DNA from: Monodelphis domestica
Taxonomy: Eukaryota; Chordata; Mammalia; Didelphimorphia; Didelphidae
DNA length: 64,000 bases
Direction of reading: 5' to 3'
Assembly: GCF_027887165.1 (NCBI RefSeq)
Contig: NC_077230.1
Span: 262,202,976 to 262,266,975, forward strand
Position 1 is the stretch's first letter. Each line of letters starts with the position of its first letter. The translations under genes and the position numbers were made by a program. Under the pieces are notes generated by a model. That model searched no databases. It was not told the DNA's origin and was given only the letters and a program-made list of their open reading frames with translations. This document shows, in pieces, positions 35,113 to 45,960 of this stretch.

Positions 35113-35725
35113 ATACTTGGCAAAATTTTTTTGATAACTGTTATCTGACATTTCAAGATTCAGATTCTCTCCCTGTGTTCCTTTCCTCCAACATTCCCAA
35201 GATGGTAGATAGTCTGATAAAAGTCATGACAGTGGTGCCATATAGTATATATTTCCATATTCTTCATGCCATGAAAGAAGACATATATCACCCATACATT
35301 GTAAAATTCATGAGGAAAATGAAGTGGGAAATGGCATGCTTTAATCTATAATCAGGCTCCAACAGTTTCTTCTTTGGATGTGGAAAGCATTTTTTTAGGA
35401 ACCCCTTGGGATTATCTTGGAATCTTGCATTACTTAAAATAATTTAGTTTTTCCCAGTTGATCATCTTACAATATTTCCATTACTGAATATAGTGTTCTG
35501 GTTCTGCTCCCTTCACTTTGCATCAGTTTACATAAATCTTTCCAGGCCTCTTTCTGAATTCACCCCTTTTGTCATTTCTTATGATACAATAGTATTCCAT
35601 TACAATATACCACAACTTTTTCAGACATTCCCCAATTGATTAACATTCCCTCAGTTTCTAGTTCTTTGCCCCTAAAAATGAGGTGATAAAATACCTTTTA
35701 CAAGTACTTTCCCCCTATTATTTCT
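35113..35725 (-). mobile_element. Older L1 3'UTR and ORF2 end fragment
   Basis: Reversed L1 tail landmarks: ttctggttctgctcccttca, tttgcatcagtttacataaa, gatacaatagtattccatta, acattccccaattgattaac, cagacccaaaagtggtactg. The left limit is uncertain. It lies inside the inverted segment, so it was originally on the other strand here. Confidence 0.75.
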
Positions 35726-35964
35726 GTTCTCTTTCAGATACAGACCCAAAAGTGGTACTGGCAGCATTAATTCTTTATGTTTCTATTAAAGTGTGGTTCT
35801 AGTTTTCTTTCTATTATTAGACATTGTTCTCATAACCTACTGGCTCACTGAAATTTCAAAAAACCTTTCTTTCCTTGACAGACTCCATGCTGGTACATCT
35901 TTCTGGAGGGAGAAAAGGAATAAAAAAATTTTAAAGCATTATACATATGCATATATATACAAAC
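35726..35964. other. No recognised feature
   Basis: Short unique AT-rich stretch. Confidence 0.3.
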
Positions 35965-36212
35965 ACAAATAAAAACATTTATATGTATCACATACTGTGC
36001 TAAGCAGTTTTTGCAAACACCTCATTTGATGCTAACAACAACAATGTGATGTATATTCTATTATTATCTCATTTTTTCACTTAAGGAAACTGAAACAAAC
36101 AGAAATTAAGTGACCTGGAGTCATTTAGCTAAAATATTTCTGAGGTCAGATTTGAAGTCACTTATTTCTGACTTCAGGCCCAATGCTGTATTTATTGAAT
36201 CACTACCTGTCT
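35965..36212 (-). mobile_element. CORE-SINE with L2-like tail, diverged
   Basis: Tail to head on the plus strand: tactgtgctaagcagttttt, gcaaacacctcatttgatgc, cttaaggaaactgaaacaaa, agtgacctggagtcatttag, ttctgacttcaggcccaatg. Confidence 0.7.
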
Positions 36213-36624
36213 TTGGCAGTGAAGATCAAGAGGCATAATAAGTATAGGATTGTGTTAAATTCCTACTCAGGACTTTCTAGTTTGTAAAAGTCATAGCGTA
36301 TTCTCTAAATCTCATTGTTAAAGGTAGATCCCATCTCTTCACAGTGCATGGAACATAGTAGGTATTCAACACATATCGACTCACGGGATTCCGTGGCTGA
36401 GAGAGTATATTTGGAACTGTGTTAACTTGAAATGGCATCAGCATTTAGATTTGACCAAAAACTCTAAAGTGAGACTAAGGAGAAGGCAGGAATGTGGACT
36501 TTTATGACCCTTGACATTTTTTCTTATATTTTATAATGATTTATTGGTATCTTTTTTTAATACCACCTTTATTCCTAAAATATTCCTCCTTCTCTCTCAT
36601 GTACCCAGTGAGCCATCCATTGTA

Positions 36625-36629
<5 letters not shown>
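36213..36629. other. Unique, with a possible L2 3' end at 36315-36385
   Basis: cacagtgcatggaacatagt then aggtattcaacacatatcga is a worn plus-strand L2 terminus. The rest shows nothing that I recognise. Confidence 0.4.

Positions 36630-36669
<40 letters not shown>
36630..36669. repeat. (TA)n microsatellite
   Basis: About 20 uninterrupted TA units, probably length-polymorphic. Confidence 0.95.
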
Positions 36670-36671
<2 letters not shown>

Positions 36672-36814
36672 AAAGAATGAATAAAAGTAGTTCAGTAAAA
36701 CCAATACATCAACAAAGTCTGATAGTGTATGGACATAGCATTCCACGCTCATGGTCACCCATTTGTAAAAGGAAGTGAAACTGGTTTCATGTTCTTTTGC
36801 ATAAAAATAACTGG

Positions 36815-37641
36815 TGTGTAAGGGTTAAAATAGGGGTTTTGACAAAATAAGAGAACAACTTTTAATAAATTAAATTTTAATGAGACTATATTAAAATTGT
36901 AAATTAATATTATCCCTTCAAGCCAGAGAAAAGAAAACTTCTAGCAATTCCTAAATTCTAAAATTAACAATTTAGTTTAATTAATATAGAGATATTAAAA
37001 TAATTTAGCAAAATGAATATAGTAAAGGAGAAAAATATAGGGCAGAGGTAGAGAAATAAATTTCCCAATACCTAACTAGCTAGCTTATAACTATCTATAA
37101 CTGTTTATAATTACTATCTAAAACTGCCTATATTTACCTATAACTAACAACCACCCCACAAAGTTCTAACCCAATCCAGCCCAACCCAATCAAAACCAAA
37201 CCAATTAGTGAGTGTTTAATCCAACCACAATTAGGTCTGTCAACAAAGACCAGCTGGCCACCTTCCAAAAAGTTCAAGGAAGAGAAAAAACCCTAATAGC
37301 CCAAACCAAAAGCCCAAAACCCCAAAGGCAAAAAGACGTCTAATGGCTAAAGCCAAAAGCCCTTTCAGTAAGCTCAGGCCCACCTTTATATTTTAGCAAC
37401 TAGAGGCCAACCACCAACTAATCACCAACTAATCACCAACACACTCCTAGAAACCAATTTCCTGCAATTGCCAACCCTGTCAGCAACTGACAGATCAACC
37501 AACTAACCCTCAGTCCCTTTTATAAGATCCTCCTACCTCACTTCCTATCTATTTGGTTCCTCCTTCCTGTCTCTATTGTTTCTCCTTCTTGTCTCTATGA
37601 TTTCTCTTTCCTGTCTGTGAGGTCTGGTTAATCCCTACACA
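36815..37641 (+). mobile_element. LTR-like fossil
   Basis: About 827 bp with imperfect inverted ends (TGTGTAAGGGTTAA / TTAATCCCTACACA, 12 of 14) and a TATA-like box (ccttttataagatcc, about 37520), as in a solo retroviral LTR. No clear 4-6 bp TSD. An imperfect direct repeat of about 40 bp (gttcttttgcataaaaataa at 36791; gatcttttgcataaacatag at 37721) brackets it. A poly-A-like aataaagaattcc near 37688 suggests that the right limit may instead be about 37750. Old, no internal region. Confidence 0.5.
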
Positions 37642-37922
37642 TCTCTATGGTAAGAGGACCTCCATGTGTCTCATTAAATTAAAAAAGGAATAAAGAATTC
37701 CTTTCTAAATCTGGTTGCATGATCTTTTGCATAAACATAGCTAGTTTGAGAATTTTTTCATAGGAAAAATAAAACTTTTCCAGTTTTCTAGAATTTTCTA
37801 TAATATGTAGGCTTCTTTTTTTCCCTTCTTTCCTATTTCACCATAAAAGTGTCTAGAATATACAGACTTCAGCCAAACTATGCAACAATTTAAGGTAAAT
37901 CTCTTATGATGGAAGAACCCTG

Positions 37923-38409
37923 GAGATTGGTCTGTAATTTTCTTTCTCCATTTTTGATCTACCTGGCTTTGGAATCAGTAAAATATTTGTGTCATAAAAG
38001 GAGTTTGGTAGCATTCCCTCTTTGCTTATTATGTCAAATAGTTTGTATAGTATTGGGGTTAGCTGTTCTTTGAATGTTTGACAGAATTCACTAGTGAATC
38101 CATCAGGCCCTGGGGATTTTTTCTTAGGGAGTTCTTTGATGCCCTGTTGGATTTCTTTTTCTGATATGGGATTATTTAAGAATTCTATTTCTTTTTCTGT
38201 TAGTCTAGGCAATTTATATTTTTGTAAATATTCATCCATAGCGCCTTAGATTGGCATATTTATTGCCATAGAATTGGGCAAAGAAGTTTTTAATGATTGC
38301 CTTAATTTCTTCTTCATTGGAGGTAAGGTCCCCCTTTTCATCTATGATACTGTTAATTTGCTTTTATTCTCTCCTTTTTTAATTAGGTTGACTAGTATCT
38401 TCTCTATCT
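37923..38409 (-). pseudogene. L1 ORF2 part (non-inverted half of the split L1)
   Basis: Minus-strand reading gives [20 protein letters not shown], then [20 protein letters not shown] and ENYRPIS, the start of the L1 reverse transcriptase, ending exactly where the 32525 piece begins. The 5' end is truncated near 38409 and followed by the TSD copy (tgaaaaagtagctttt, 38409-38424). One frameshift near 38245. Confidence 0.93.
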
Positions 38410-38424
38410 GAAAAAGTAGCTTTT

Positions 38425-38789
38425 AAAAAACAGAATTAGTGCTAGCTCTGTAACCTTATAAAAATCACTTACAGATTCTCATTATTCTACAAGTGACGTA
38501 TGATAAGCATTACTCTTTCTGTTTTTATCTCAAAAAGGCATTTAATCACCTAATAATCAATTAAGTGTCATCTATTTAATAGGATATTATGTCAAGGTTG
38601 AGATACAATTTCAAAATTAAGAATACACTATCCTCTAATAGAGTATAAACTTCTTGGGGGCACATTTTGTCTTAATTTTGAATTTGAGAATGTTCACAAA
38701 TAAGCAAATATGAGATTTCTATAAAACTAATATACAGTGATTTAAAGAGGGAAAGGCAATAAAAAGTGAAAAAGTTGAAATAGTCTTAT
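38425..38789. other. No recognised feature
   Basis: AT-rich unique sequence to the right of the split L1. Confidence 0.35.
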
Positions 38790-39370
38790 TGAGGAAGATC
38801 CCCTCAGGCTAAGTCTTAAAGGAAGTCAAAAGTTTCAAGAAGCAGGGGTGAGGAGGGGGGGAGCATGCTAGGCTTGTAAGACACACTATACAAAGTCTTG
38901 GAAGTAGGAGATGGAATGTTTTAAATGTAGAACAAGTAAGACAATTTGGTTGGAATACATGAGAAATGTAACATATACTCAACCTAGGCAAAGAGACTAG
39001 AGTCTGATTACGGTGGGTTTTAAATGCCAAACAGAAAAGTTTACATTTTTCCCCAAATTTAATTGGAAAACATTGAATCTGTTTGAACAGAAGAATGCTT
39101 TGGTCAGAGCAATACTTTAGGAATATCAGTTTCTAAATGATATGATGGATCTATTAGGAAGAAAGAAAAAAGCTGGATACAGGACCATCAATTAAAAAGC
39201 TATTATTGAGTAGTATGAGTGAGAAATACTAAGGATATGAGATAAGATAGTTGTAGTGTAAATAGAAATAATGGATGCAAAAGGTGTTAAAGCAGCAGAA
39301 TCAAAAGAAGTAAAAAGTGTTTGGCTATGACAGGTAAAAAAGACTGAAGACTTAATGATGAATTTAAGGA
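38790..39370 (-). mobile_element. L2 LINE 3' part
   Basis: Reversed L2 in order: ggctaagtcttaaaggaagt, agtcttggaagtaggagatg, gtgggttttaaatgccaaac, gaatgctttggtcagagcaa, actttaggaatatcagttt. One of the longer L2 pieces here. Confidence 0.75.
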
Positions 39371-39538
39371 AAATTAATACTGAATGGTTTTCATTTTAGT
39401 ATTCAGAAATAGCCTACTTCCAGGTTGTAAATACTCTCAGTCTCCCCCTCTCCCCCTCCAGGCTAATAAAACTCAGTTGGGACCATTTGTCTTTTGTTAA
39501 TATCTTAAAAAGATTAAAAAATTAAAGCCCTGGGGAAC
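39371..39538. other. No recognised feature
   Basis: Short unique stretch between an L2 and a SINE target site. Confidence 0.3.
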
Positions 39539-39775
39539 AACTTTGACCTATTTTTTTAAAACCCTTACCTTCCATCTTAGAATCAATACTGGGAATTGGT
39601 TCCAAGGCAGAAGAGTGGTAAGGGCTAGGCAATGGGGGCTAAGTGACTTGCCCAGGGTCATACAATTTGGAAGTGTCTGAGGTTAGATTTGAACGCAGGA
39701 CCTCCCATCTCTAGGCCTGGCTCTCAGTCCACTGAGCTACCCAGATGTCCCCAACTTTGACCTATTTTTTAAAAG
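39539..39775 (-). mobile_element. tRNA-derived SINE with long TSDs
   Basis: The full SINE in reverse (acccttaccttccatcttag, caaggcagaagagtggtaag, agtgacttgcccagggtcat, ggacctcccatctctaggc, actgagctacccagatgtcc), about 39562-39752. The flanks are direct repeats of about 22 bp starting aactttgacctattttttta (39539) and aactttgacctattttttaa (39753). They are well preserved, so the insertion is comparatively young. Confidence 0.92.
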
Positions 39776-39780
39776 TATCA

Positions 39781-40149
39781 TGTCAGGGAAGAAAATGTGT
39801 TCTGGTCTCTTCTTTATATGGACAAAGACTTGCCCCCCCCACCTTGTGATGAAGTGATAAGGGAAGAGTCAAGATCTCCAAGTCTACCTTCTCTTTTGAA
39901 ATATCCAGCAACAGGGAGTGTCAGGGGAAATCCAAAAGTCAAGCTGTCAAGCCAATCAGAAAGAGGACACAATGAAACTTTATAAGCAAAAGGCAGAATG
40001 TACTCAGTCTCTTTTTTTAGGAAGGAGGCTAGTGAGAAGGATCCATTCTTTATTAACTAGAATTGCTGGAATTGCACACCTCCATTAATAAACTATTATT
40101 TTTGGAGAAATGATCTCATCTTCCTGATTGGTTAAAATCTAAACCCTAC
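39781..40149 (+). mobile_element. Solo LTR fossil
   Basis: 369 bp with TGTCAGGG / CCCTACA ends, a TATA-like box (aaactttataagcaaaa, about 39978) and a poly-A signal (attaataaactatt, about 40086), in LTR order. Flanking atca / aaca may be a worn 4-bp TSD. No internal retroviral sequence is attached. Similar terminal bases to the element at 36815 suggest related families. Confidence 0.6.
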
Positions 40150-40254
40150 AAACAAGAAGAAAGCAGAAGAGTAGGAGGCCCAGAACATAGCCCTAGAATA
40201 CACCCACACATAGGGACAGGGCATAGATACCTACAAAAAAGACAAATAGAAAAG

Positions 40255-41078
40255 AGATGGAGATGATGTGGTAAAATTGAGACATTAATGCATTGCTCGT
40301 GGAGTTGTGAACTGGTCCAAACATTCTGGAGGGCAATTTGGAACTATGCCCAAAGAACTATAAGACAACACATACTCTTTGATACAATAAAAGCACTATT
40401 AGGGCTACATCCCAAATATTTTTTAAAGGGATAAAGGACCTACTTATACAAAAATATTTATAGCTGCTTTTTTTTGGTAGCAAAGAATAGGAAATTGAAG
40501 GGATATCCAACAACTGAAGAATGGCTGAACAAATTGTGGTATATAATGGTGATAGAATACTATTGTGCTATAACAAATGATTAATAGGATGATTTCAGAA
40601 AAAGCTGGAAAAACCTAGATGAACTGATGCACATTGAAATAAGCAGAACCAGGAGAACATTGTACACAACAACAACAATATTGTGGAATGATCAGCTGTG
40701 ACAGACTTGGCTCCTATCAGCAATACAATGATCAGGACAATTCTGAGGACTTATGACAAAGAATGCTATCCACTGCCAGAGAGAGAACTGTTGGAATCAG
40801 AATGTAGATCAAAGCATATGATTTTTCACTTTAATTTATTTGTGTTTTTATTTTGGAGGTTTTTTTATTTGATTATATTCAATTACAAAAATGAACAATA
40901 TGAAGATATGTTTTGAATGAAGATATGTTTTGAATGATAATACATGTATGACCCAGTTTGAATTGCTTGCCAGTTCTGGGAGGAAGGGAGACAAATTGAA
41001 TCATAGAACTTTGTAAAACTTTTTTTGGAAATGTGTTTTTACATGTAAGTGGAGCTTTGTAATTAAAAAAAAAACACT
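40255..41078 (+). mobile_element. 5'-truncated L1 3' end
   Basis: ORF2 C-terminus (gcattgctcgtggagttgtg, aacattctggagggcaattt, gaatggctgaacaaattgtg, cagaaccaggagaacattgt) then 3'UTR and a terminal A-run (41067-41076). Stops throughout. A 17-bp tandem duplication (gaagatatgttttgaat twice) lies at about 40901-40937. Confidence 0.9.
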
Positions 41079-41804
41079 TGGGGGGGGTGGGAACTGGGAA
41101 GGAGACCACAACAGAAAACTTATAATACTAACAACAACAACAAAAAAAAGAATGAAAAGCAGTGAGGAAAGAATATGCAAAAGAATGTGGTGATTAATAT
41201 TTGTCCTATGCTGCAGAAAAATAAAAAAGTGTGAGAACCAAGAAATGTCTTAGATTTTTCAATTAAATCATTGATAATCTTGGCAAAAAGTTTGGTCAGA
41301 TGGTAGAAACAAAACACACTTTTTAAAAGGTTGGAAAGTGAATGGGTTCTTAAATGGATTCTTAAAGTTAAAGCAATCTGATGAGTTCTGGGTAAATTTG
41401 TAAGAGACTAAGCCAACAAATGGATGATGACAATTTTTTCATTGAGATCCTCTGCTAAAAGGAAAAATAAACATGAAAAATAAGAAGAGAAAGTTTGGAA
41501 TAGGTGTTGAATGGAATAGGATAGTCAATCAAGAAAGAAAAACAAAATATATTTGGCATGTAACAATAGAACCCAGATGACATTAGAAGTCATAAATTTG
41601 TAGTGTACAAGTACACTATTGCTCAGTACAATTAGTGACTTACCCAAGTACTTGTGAGCGGTACTTAAACAGAAATAGAGAAGAGAGAAGGAATGGAGTA
41701 ATTCTGGGAAGGGGACAGAAGCAGTAATGTATATAAAGTAATGACAATGGGCAACCTCTCTCTCAAATAGGGATAATATATGTTTACTACCTTCCTCCAT
41801 TAGA
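41079..41804. other. No recognised feature
   Basis: A/G-rich single-copy-looking sequence. Long stop-poor minus frames (41120-41317, 41525-41800) reflect composition. Confidence 0.35.
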
Positions 41805-41900
41805 GTGCTTATTCTCCTTGCAAGTAGGAATTGTTCCTATAAACTAGTGCCTATTATAAAGGCCTGCATATAGTCAGCACTTAATAAATGTTTATGATTG
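41805..41900 (+). mobile_element. L2 LINE 3' terminus
   Basis: ttctccttgcaagtaggaat, gcctgcatatagtcagcac, ttaataaatgtttatgattg: an L2 end in plus orientation. Confidence 0.7.
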
Positions 41901-44159
41901 AATAACAGGAAGAAAATGTTTGTTAAATCTTAAGATGCTATAGAAATATTATGATTACTACTATTAAGGTTTTTATCTCTCTGAGAGGCTGAGGATAGAT
42001 AGCCACCTTGATAGCCTAAAATGGCCTAAAATTGTATACTGAAAAGACTTCTTAGCAATAAATAATGTTACAAACTTTATCACAAACAAGCAATTTGTTC
42101 TGGCCCTTTTCCTAAATAGAGGCTGAGTACAAAGTGAGCAACATGACCTGAAGGACTCTTGATAAAAGATCAGTCAATCTTTAATCTCTCAAAGCAGCTG
42201 GGAGTTTGGGGCCAGTGGGGTCTCCAATCCCGTGGCTCAATTCCAGGGAGTCTTAATTTTGAAAAATAGTTGAGTTGCTAAGGGGAAACCATCAAATTTC
42301 AAGATAAAGCAGCCTTCAAAGGGGACTTTTTTTGCTTCTGAGAATCGAAAGATTAACTAATGCATGGCACAATTGCAAGAAAGAATCCATTAGAAATGTA
42401 AAAAATTACTTCTGTGTTTTTATTTGGGAAAGGTAGATACATGTATGTGTGTGTGAGATTTAAACTTTTCCCTTAAAAAAGGACAAAAAAGTAAGACTAC
42501 TTTTTCATGCTTAGGGCAGAAAGACCTGTCCTGATCCAAGACAAAAACCTCTGAGTAAACGGCTTTACTGATTTAATTGATTTAATTCCCAGCTGTTTTG
42601 GTGTGATATACCCTTTGCAAAGGTTAGAAATTCCATCTGCCTATCCTTTCATCTGAGACTCTGGGAAGTCTCAGCTGCAGATGTGGCAGTCCCAGTGCAA
42701 AATGAATGCGAGCAAAAGCTGTTCCGTCTCCAGTCAAATCTCGAGATGGCTCAGTCTTTAAAAAAAAAAAATCTCCCAGACCATTATTTTTTCTTTTACA
42801 AAATGCGCACTGTTTCCATAAATAAAGAACATGATACTACCTATACAGGGCATTCCTGCAGATAACCTTGGAAGAACCTCTCCAGGCGGCTTATCTTCTG
42901 ATCTCTGCCTCTCTTGTGTGTAATTGAAACCTGCCTCATGTCCTCCTTCCACTTAACTTTCAGCATAGTTTCAGCATAAATGGCAATGAACAGCCCGGGA
43001 GTTCTAATTGGGAGCTATTTGTTGCCTGCTTTTTCCTCAAATTTTAGCACTCGATCGGGTGTATCCTGAGCTTGAGAGATTCCAGAAAGCAAACCCTTTT
43101 TTTAGCCTCCACAGGTCTAGGCAGATGTCCTGGCTGTGAACTAAGAGATGCCTAAAACAGGCTCATGTTTTGTGGAAGCTCAGGGAGAGCATAGAATAAG
43201 GTCCTGGAAGGCAAGAATCATTTGAGTTTTGACTTTGTACTTTCAGTATCTGGCACAGGGAATGCGAAGAACATCAGGCCAAATTCTGATTTAGAAAACT
43301 ACTCTTTGGGGACTGTGCAGAGGTTTTTCGTGGCTGGGTGGATGGGTGGGGTAGGGCGATTCATGTAGCTTTCTTTCCATCATCTGGGATTAACACAGAG
43401 TGCTCTCTGGAGTGCTTTCTCTGCTTTCTTTTATCAGAGCCTATTCAAATAGAAAGCTGTTCACTCAGGAGCTGTTATTGGTTAGGTGCTAGTCCTTCCA
43501 TTGGTCAGCATCCTCATCAATCAGAGTGTGGCCTTATGGAAGTGACATTGCCTTCCTCAAATCAAGACAATGGCATTTGGTTTTGTGCCTCCAGTGGTGT
43601 TTCTTCACAGGGACATACAGGGAAGTTTACTTCTGGAGAAGCATGATGACATGGAATGGAAGTGCCTTGGAAAGACTGGATCAGTCATGAGATTCTGAAG
43701 CTGACTGAAGTAGCATAACTGGCTTTGAAGGTATTCAACAGCCCAGGCCCTTTTGGCCATTCTCTTCACTTCAGCACTCCAGAAGATCCCAATGAATCCC
43801 CTACTCATAGCTTTAATGAGAGATCATATCGTGAGGGAAAAGGCTTTAAAGATCTTTTTTCCCTCTGACACCATTTAGTCTCAACAAATGCCTCTGTCCT
43901 TGGTCTCTATAATAGCTCAAGTCTGATCTAGTTGAGTGAAATGGCACCTATGATCTTAAGAGTTTTGAAGGCAGGGATGGTTCCTCAGCACTATTAGTCC
44001 AGGTTAGTAGCCACACATCACTGATGTCCTGAGGAACAAAGAATAGATTTCAGGAGTGATCTTCCAGACCCCAGCCTGAACCAATGATCCATTCCTGGTC
44101 ATACTGAATCAAGATGAGAACTTGGTAGGACCAATGATTTGTAAGAACTGAGCTAAGTT
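41901..44159. other. Repeat-poor block, candidate regulatory DNA
   Basis: Over 2.2 kb with almost no transposon; 43195-43275 may be an L2 3' end. 42490-43075 looks most constrained: balanced composition, several retained CpGs (gtaaacggctttactg, caggcggcttatc, cactcgatcgggtg), TAAT-type homeodomain words and a tctcagctgcagatgtggc E-box-like cluster. No splice-bounded exon can be supported; the frame 43338-43646 overlaps one on the other strand. Confidence 0.45.
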
Positions 44160-44374
44160 AAGATTACTCTCTTGGGGTAGCTCAGGAGATAGGGCACCAA
44201 GACAAGAGATGGGAGGAAATGGGTTCAAATCCAGTCTCAAATACTTCCTACCTGTGTAAATCACTTATCACCAACTGCTTAGCCCTTACTGCTCTTCTGC
44301 CTTGGAACCAATTAATAGTTTTGATTCTAAGACAGAAGATAAGGGTTTTAATTTTTTTTTAAAAGACTACTCTC
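44160..44374 (+). mobile_element. tRNA-derived SINE with TSDs
   Basis: ggggtagctcaggagatagg, gatgggaggaaatgggttca, tgcttagcccttactgctct, tctaagacagaagataaggg, then an A/T-rich tail. The flanks aagattactctc (44160-44171) and aagactactctc (44363-44374) form the TSD. Confidence 0.85.
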
Positions 44375-44415
44375 CCCATAAGCTGAGGAAAGTTTAAGTG
44401 AACGAATTAATGAAA

Positions 44416-44419
<4 letters not shown>

Positions 44420-44453
<34 letters not shown>
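44420..44453. repeat. (AT)n microsatellite
   Basis: About 17 uninterrupted AT units. Confidence 0.95.
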
Positions 44454-44454
<1 letters not shown>

Positions 44455-44539
44455 CACTTGTAAGACTTCAAAGTACATATCAATGTTAAATCATTCTTTT
44501 GTAATATGAGATAGACATAACCTTCTTTATATACCTAAA

Positions 44540-45960
44540 AGGAAACAAATGAAATGGGGGAGATTGAATATGTGAGGGAAAGGGAATAAATGTTGGAATA
44601 AGGTCCAGGAAAATCCAGAGGAATGAAATGAAAAGCAAAGTTTGAGGACCTGGCCTTATAAAGAAATGGACTAATTATTAGCAAATGGACCACTTTAGCC
44701 AGAAATATATGATGGAAATAATGTTCATTTTTCTGAAAATATGGATTGGAGCCAGAATACAAAAGGCTTTAATTCCTAATAGCAGAGTATCTGCCTAGAA
44801 CCCATAGTGAGCCCCTGAAGTTTCCTAAGCAGTGGAGCAAAATGATCAAACTAGTGTTTCTCATTGTTATTTACTCTGAAGAGTAGCTGATGTGTCCCGA
44901 TTTTAAAGAAGCACAACTACCTAAGAAGAGATTAGTTCTGAGAATGTGAACTTTTATCTTCCTTTGACAAAAAATCTTTTCAGGTCAGTGAAGGAGGGAT
45001 GAACTGTCCTCAGAGACAATGGGAGGATTGAAGAGGTCATAATAGGTACCACCTCTTCCAAGTTTTTAGGGTTATTATCTGGGCCATATAGGTTAGATTA
45101 GGAATCACTAGGAATAATACTCAGAGTTATATTAGGAATAGTTGGCAATCTTTAAGAAAAGTTTAAGTAGAGAGGACAATGTTGAAAGGATGGAAAGCCA
45201 GATTGGAAAAGTGAGGGTTGAGGGTAGATAGGAAACAAAGGGAACAAATAAAGCTTTCTCTTCAAAATATCTACAAGTAAAGAGAAATAGAGAGGACAGT
45301 AGCTTGAAGGCAAGAGCATTGTCCAAGACATGTGCCTGTCATTATATAAGGAAGATCTGACCATATTAATAGACAAAAGAAGAGCCAGTAAATTGGAGGA
45401 TAGTGAATATGCAAGAAAGAAGGTGTTAATTGATAGAGTAAGGTTCAGAAAAAGCCAGAAGGGAATGGAAAAGTAAAGACTGAGGAATTGCCTTTATAAT
45501 TGAGTTATGAAATTGCTTCCTCAGAAGCAAAAAAAAAATGGGATATAGAAGAAATTTTTAATTCATGTTAGATAATGTAAATATTCTTAGAAGGTCATTT
45601 TCTGAGAACAAAGAAGGTGAAATTAAATTGGGGAGAGGAGAAAAACACTTTTGCAAACACAATGAAGAATGTATTAAGTTATCAACAAAAATAGGAATAA
45701 AAGTTTTCCAAATAATCTCCAAGGGTCCTGGTAATGATAACCTGAATTTCTAAGGGACTCAATGAGCAGTTTTATGACAGTCTATAGCAATAATCAATAA
45801 CACAACATTGAAGAGGAGAAAGCAAATGGTGAAATTTTAACCAGCATTGGGAGCTGAGGAGGCAAGCATGGTAGAAAGTCAAAGGATTCTCAGATGTTAG
45901 AGCATCTTTGAAATGGTTGCTTATGGCAACCAGCTTAAAAAGTGAATCAACTCAGGAAGG
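44540..45960 (-). mobile_element. Worn L2-like region with a repeated segment
   Basis: A/G-rich sequence with L2-type words (gagcccctgaagtttcctaa, gcagtggagcaaaatgatc). Two segments are diverged copies of each other: 44547-44670 (aataaggtccaggaaaatcc, aagtttgaggacctggcct) and 45385-45510 (gtaaggttcagaaaaagcca, aagactgaggaattgcct). They could be overlapping L2 copies or an old duplication. Family assignment is moderate. Confidence 0.45.

Larger units (their letters stand above)
32503..37925. other. Inverted segment that splits an L1
   Basis: The plus-strand L1 piece starting at 32525 and the minus-strand L1 piece ending at 37923 meet at the same point of ORF2 (YRP / ISLMNID), overlapping only by ccaatctc. 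Flipping this interval rejoins them into one minus-strand L1 of about 3.05 kb. Its TSDs then fall at both ends: aaaagctaatttttca (35097-35112) after the poly-A, and the reverse complement of tgaaaaagtagctttt (38409-38424) before the 5' end, 15 of 16 alike. In the restored order the nick site reads tttttt/aaaagc, the L1 endonuclease type. Confidence 0.88.

Noticed and set aside
32525-38409. Twin priming as the cause of the split L1
   Set aside because: Twin priming leaves the inverted and direct parts adjacent. Here they are separated by 2.8 kb of foreign DNA and the TSDs fit only a later inversion.
43338-43646. Possible host exon
   Set aside because: The open frame has no clear splice sites or family, and an opposite-strand frame overlaps its end.
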